From Paenibacillus piri (lineage in GTDB: Bacteria; Bacillota; Bacilli; Paenibacillales; NBRC-103111): a DNA stretch of 45,313 nt. The stretch's first letter is position 1, and every line of letters starts with the position of its first letter. Shown piece after piece: positions 43,091 through 45,313 of this stretch. The notes beneath the pieces were generated by a model that was not told the DNA's origin, ran no database searches, and saw only the letters and a program-made list of their open reading frames with translations. The position numbers and the translations under genes were made by a program. The stretch is from positions 1 to 45,313 of the forward strand of contig NZ_SMRT01000034.1 of assembly GCF_004354045.1 (NCBI RefSeq). Reading direction: 5' to 3'.

Positions 43091-44068
43091 TTGGACAGAA
43101 ATCACATAAGCGCAGACATGGTTGCGAAGGAGCTCGGACAGCAAGCCGCTATTCGTCCAAGCGCCTACAAGAAGGCCAAAAAAATGTGGAGCGACCGGTA
43201 TTTATATTTACTGCTGCTGCCGGTCATCGCCTACTATCTCATCTTTCATTACGCGCCTATGTACGGCGTCATCATTTCATTTCAAGACTATAACATGTTC
43301 AAAGGCGTCTTCGGCAGTACATTTATTGGCCTGGAAAATTTCCGCGATATTTTTTCCAACAGCGATTTTTATGTGGTGCTGCGGAACACGCTGATGCTCA
43401 ATTGTTTAACGCTGCTCTTCGGCTTTCCCGGACCGATCATCTTGGCTTTATTGTTAAACGAGGTAACCAGCGTGAGATTTAAAAGATCGATTCAGACGCT
43501 CGTTTACCTGCCTCATTTCATATCCTGGGTTGTGGTCGCCAGTCTGATCATTCCTATGCTCTCGCCGCGCGACGGGATCGTGAATGCCGTCATTACCGCC
43601 CTGGGCGGCAAGTCCATCTATTTCATGGGGGAGGCCTCCTGGTGGATCGTCGTTTATGTGCTCGCCGGGATTTGGAAAAGCATCGGATGGGGCGCCATCA
43701 TTTATTTGGCTGCACTGACCGCCATTGATACGACTTTGTACGAGGCTGCCGTCATTGACGGCGCAGGGAGATGGAAGCAAACCTTCTATATTACCCTTCC
43801 GGGCATCAGGCCGACGATTATCGTTCTCTTGATTCTCAATATCGGACATATGATGTCGGTCGGCTTCGACCAGCCCTTCCTGCTCGGTAACGGAGCTGTC
43901 ATTCAGGTAAGCGACGTGCTCAGCACCTACGTCTACCGGCTTGGGCTGCTTAGTGCGGATGTGGCTCATTCAACGGCAGTGGGATTATTTCAAGCCGTCG
44001 TTAATTTTATCATGCTGATCGGAGCCAACTTTCTTTCCAAGAAGATAACGGGCGAAGGCATCTATTAG
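43091..44068 (+). CDS. Sugar ABC transporter permease, LplB-like
   Basis: A 325-aa membrane permease of the MalF-type CUT1 family. About six helices, beginning with YLYLLLLPVIAYYLIFHYAP; the EAA loop is YEAAVIDGAGRWKQTFYITL. The motif YAPMYGVIISFQDYN is typical of LplB-type permeases used for plant or host oligosaccharides. The start is TTG at 43091 after GGAGGGGGG; the ATG at 43118 is an alternative. The partner gene starts 20 bases downstream. Confidence 0.88.
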   Translation: MDRNHISADMVAKELGQQAAIRPSAYKKAKKMWSDRYLYLLLLPVIAYYLIFHYAPMYGVIISFQDYNMFKGVFGSTFIGLENFRDIFSNSDFYVVLRNTLMLNCLTLLFGFPGPIILALLLNEVTSVRFKRSIQTLVYLPHFISWVVVASLIIPMLSPRDGIVNAVITALGGKSIYFMGEASWWIVVYVLAGIWKSIGWGAIIYLAALTAIDTTLYEAAVIDGAGRWKQTFYITLPGIRPTIIVLLILNIGHMMSVGFDQPFLLGNGAVIQVSDVLSTYVYRLGLLSADVAHSTAVGLFQAVVNFIMLIGANFLSKKITGEGIY

Positions 44069-44087
44069 CTCCGGGAGGGAGAGGAAT

Positions 44088-44954
44088 ATGAGAAAGTCAA
44101 GCGGGCGTCATATCTTTGAATTTTTGAATGCGGTCATTTTAATTATCCTCGCGGCATCGGCGCTCTTCCCTTTTATCCATGTGCTTGCCAGATCCTTGAG
44201 CGATGAAGCGGCGCTCATAGCCGGCAAAGTTTCCGTGATCCCGATCGGCACTAACCTGTTAGCCTACAAGACCGTATTTCAAAATACCGGTATGAACCAG
44301 TCGTTCCTGTTTACCGTCAATCTGACCGTCTTCGGCACCCTGGTCAATATGCTGCTTACGGTGTTTGGCGCGTACCCCCTCTCCAAGCGGGGGCTGATCG
44401 GGGGACGCGGCATATGGCTGTTCATCCTGTTCACGATGTTTTTTGGCGGCGGCATTGTCCCCACCTATCTGGTGGTCAAATCGCTTGGTTTGTTAAACAG
44501 CATCTGGGCGCTTATACTGCCTGTAGCCATCAGCACCTTTAATTTAATTATTATGAAAACCTTCTTTCAAGGCATACCCGTCGAGCTGGAAGAATCCGCG
44601 AAGCTGGACGGGGCTCTCGATATCGGCATTTTATTCCGGATTATGCTGCCCTTATCCTTGCCCATCATTGCGACGCTGACTTTGTTCTATGCGGTGGACC
44701 GGTGGAATGAATTTTACAATGCCCTGCTGTATAACAGCGACAGCTCCAAATTCACCCTGCAGTTAAAACTGAGGGAATTGGTGCTGCAGGGACAGGTAGC
44801 CCAATTGGCGGAAGGCAGCGCTCAAGAGAACATCCCCAAGGAATCGCTGAAATATGCATCGATTATTTACGTTACGCTGCCGATATTGATCGTTTACCCA
44901 TGGCTGCAGAAGTATTTCGTAAAAGGGGCCTTGATCGGATCGATTAAGGCGTAA
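44088..44954 (+). CDS. Carbohydrate ABC transporter permease, YtcP-like
   Basis: A 288-aa MalG-type permease: FLNAVILIILAASALFPFIH, then LFTMFFGGGIVPTYLVVKSL, EAA loop LEESAKLDGALDIGILFRIM, and the C-terminal WLQKYFVKGALIGSIKA characteristic of YtcP. ATG follows GGGAGGGAGAGGAAT. In related operons a lipoprotein substrate-binding gene follows; here a palindromic repeat and an IS110 element come next, so that gene is displaced or lies beyond the window. Confidence 0.88.
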   Translation: MRKSSGRHIFEFLNAVILIILAASALFPFIHVLARSLSDEAALIAGKVSVIPIGTNLLAYKTVFQNTGMNQSFLFTVNLTVFGTLVNMLLTVFGAYPLSKRGLIGGRGIWLFILFTMFFGGGIVPTYLVVKSLGLLNSIWALILPVAISTFNLIIMKTFFQGIPVELEESAKLDGALDIGILFRIMLPLSLPIIATLTLFYAVDRWNEFYNALLYNSDSSKFTLQLKLRELVLQGQVAQLAEGSAQENIPKESLKYASIIYVTLPILIVYPWLQKYFVKGALIGSIKA

Positions 44955-44962
44955 AGTCAGGT

Positions 44963-45039
44963 TATAAAGTCGCCGCTTTATTTTATAATATCAGACTTTA
45001 TATATTTTCAGCGGAGCTGAACAATTCTGATATTGCAAG
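44963..45039. repeat. Palindromic repeat core with short leading stem-loop, cut by IS110
   Basis: ATAAAG-TCGCCG-CTTTAT forms a small stem-loop, followed by a conserved core: AATATCAGACTT (44987-44998) opposite AATTCTGATATT (45023-45034), with tip hairpin TTCAGC-GGA-GCTGAA (45007-45021). The match to units A and B ends precisely after GATATTGCAAG at 45039, where AAAA plus a variable stem-loop would normally follow but the IS110 leader begins. Confidence 0.8.
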
Positions 45040-45057
45040 TTATCATGAACGAAGGTC

Positions 45058-45147
45058 GACTCCCCGAATTTGCAACAACGTAGGTTACTTTGGAAATAAT
45101 TGTTTTAGGGAAAACCAAAGCAGAGCTACAATGCAAAAGGAGGAGTC
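45058..45147 (+). ncRNA. Candidate bridge RNA region of the IS110 left end
   Basis: In IS110-group elements the bridge RNA is encoded in the left non-coding end. Here GACTCC (45058-45063) can pair with GGAGTC (45142-45147), which overlaps the transposase ribosome binding site. Inside, CTTTGG (45088-45093) pairs with CCAAAG (45115-45120) around a 21-base loop that could act as a guide loop. The fold was judged by eye, and guide-target complementarity was not established. Confidence 0.4.
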
Positions 45148-45153
45148 AACATT

Positions 45154-45313
45154 ATGAAGCTTAACACAAAATACGTAGGTTTAGACGTTTCGAAGGAAAC
45201 AATTGCTGTTGCCATTGCGGATGAGGGTAGGGAGGCGCCGCGTTTTTGGGGTACGATTACTAACACGGAGGCAGCTGTGAGAAAATTAATGAAACAGCTG
45301 GGAGAACCGGGGC
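45154..45313 (+). CDS. IS110-family transposase, N-terminal fragment
   Basis: 53 codons are visible. The first strand, KYVGLDVSKETIAVAIADEG, carries the first Asp of the RuvC-like DEDD catalytic site typical of DEDD_Tnp_IS110. AAGGAGGAG lies 8 bases before the ATG. The remainder, including the Transposase_20 domain, is outside the window. Confidence 0.9.
   Translation, partial: MKLNTKYVGLDVSKETIAVAIADEGREAPRFWGTITNTEAAVRKLMKQLGEPG

Larger units (their letters stand above)
45040..45313 (+). mobile_element. IS110-family insertion element, left end (incomplete)
   Basis: The element appears to begin at 45040, where similarity to the palindromic core stops. It comprises a 114-base leader and the first 160 bases of a DEDD transposase gene, and runs off the window. 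The left boundary is inferred from the loss of repeat similarity and is not independently confirmed. Confidence 0.65.

Overview
The window looks like chromosomal DNA from an endospore-forming member of the Bacillota, most likely Paenibacillaceae. The evidence is an SspH-type spore protein gene, a YmaF-like gene, an AraC regulator with large extracellular sensor beside LplB/YtcP-type sugar permeases, a giant decapeptide-repeat protein with a WIAG-like tail, strong GGAGG-type ribosome binding sites and several TTG/GTG starts. This is inferred from gene content; no rRNA or tRNA gene was seen.

Layout. 1-4.1 kb: the last 42 codons of an IS110-family transposase, then a Fur-boxed ferric-iron ABC operon on the minus strand (lipoprotein, fused permease, ATPase) whose ATPase has a new in-frame stop. 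4.1-9.9 kb: remnants of a duplicated AHSA1 cassette, an alpha/beta hydrolase, an MFS exporter divergent from a LysR regulator, a decayed secreted-protein gene, ymaF and a small HExxH protein. 10-13 kb: an ECF-type transporter operon (two ATPases, EcfT, frameshifted membrane S component). 13.2-16.7 kb: a glucose/sorbosone dehydrogenase-like protein, a shortened GNAT, and an autoregulated MerR-AHSA1-AHSA1 operon. 16.8-17.1 kb: an array of nested palindromic repeats. 17.1-20.9 kb: MocR regulator, ddl and an aminotransferase, all on the minus strand. 21-24.4 kb: a UvrA paralogue without the UvrB-binding region, and an ArsR-AHSA1 operon with its operator inside the promoter. 24.5-31.1 kb: small orphans, a phospholipase-C-like protein, sspH, a two-component system facing a membrane protein, a metallo-beta-lactamase-fold hydrolase and a histidine phosphatase. 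31.2-38.6 kb: the decapeptide-repeat giant and an RND exporter. 38.9-40.4 kb: VOC and APH-like proteins. 40.6-45.0 kb: an AraC regulator divergent from two sugar-transporter permeases. The window ends inside a second IS110-family element.

The most unusual content is non-coding. A family of palindromic repeats (16.8-17.1, 26.0 and 45.0 kb) has a conserved cruciform core alternating with variable stem-loops, and the two tandem units differ by a compensatory base-pair change. The IS110 element at the right end appears to sit inside a copy of this core, and its 114-nt leader can fold as expected for a bridge RNA. The other notable features are the decapeptide protein with a possible sigma-K promoter, the UvrA paralogue, and several textbook regulatory sites readable directly from sequence (Fur box, MerR 19-bp spacer, ArsR operator, sigma-G promoter).

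Several genes are decaying or recently broken: the iron ATPase, the AHSA1 cassette copy, the signal-peptide protein at 8.1-8.5 kb, the ECF S component, the GNAT and possibly the 5' end of the hydrolase at 29-30 kb. Together with the IS110 fragments and repeats this suggests an accessory, rearrangement-prone stretch.
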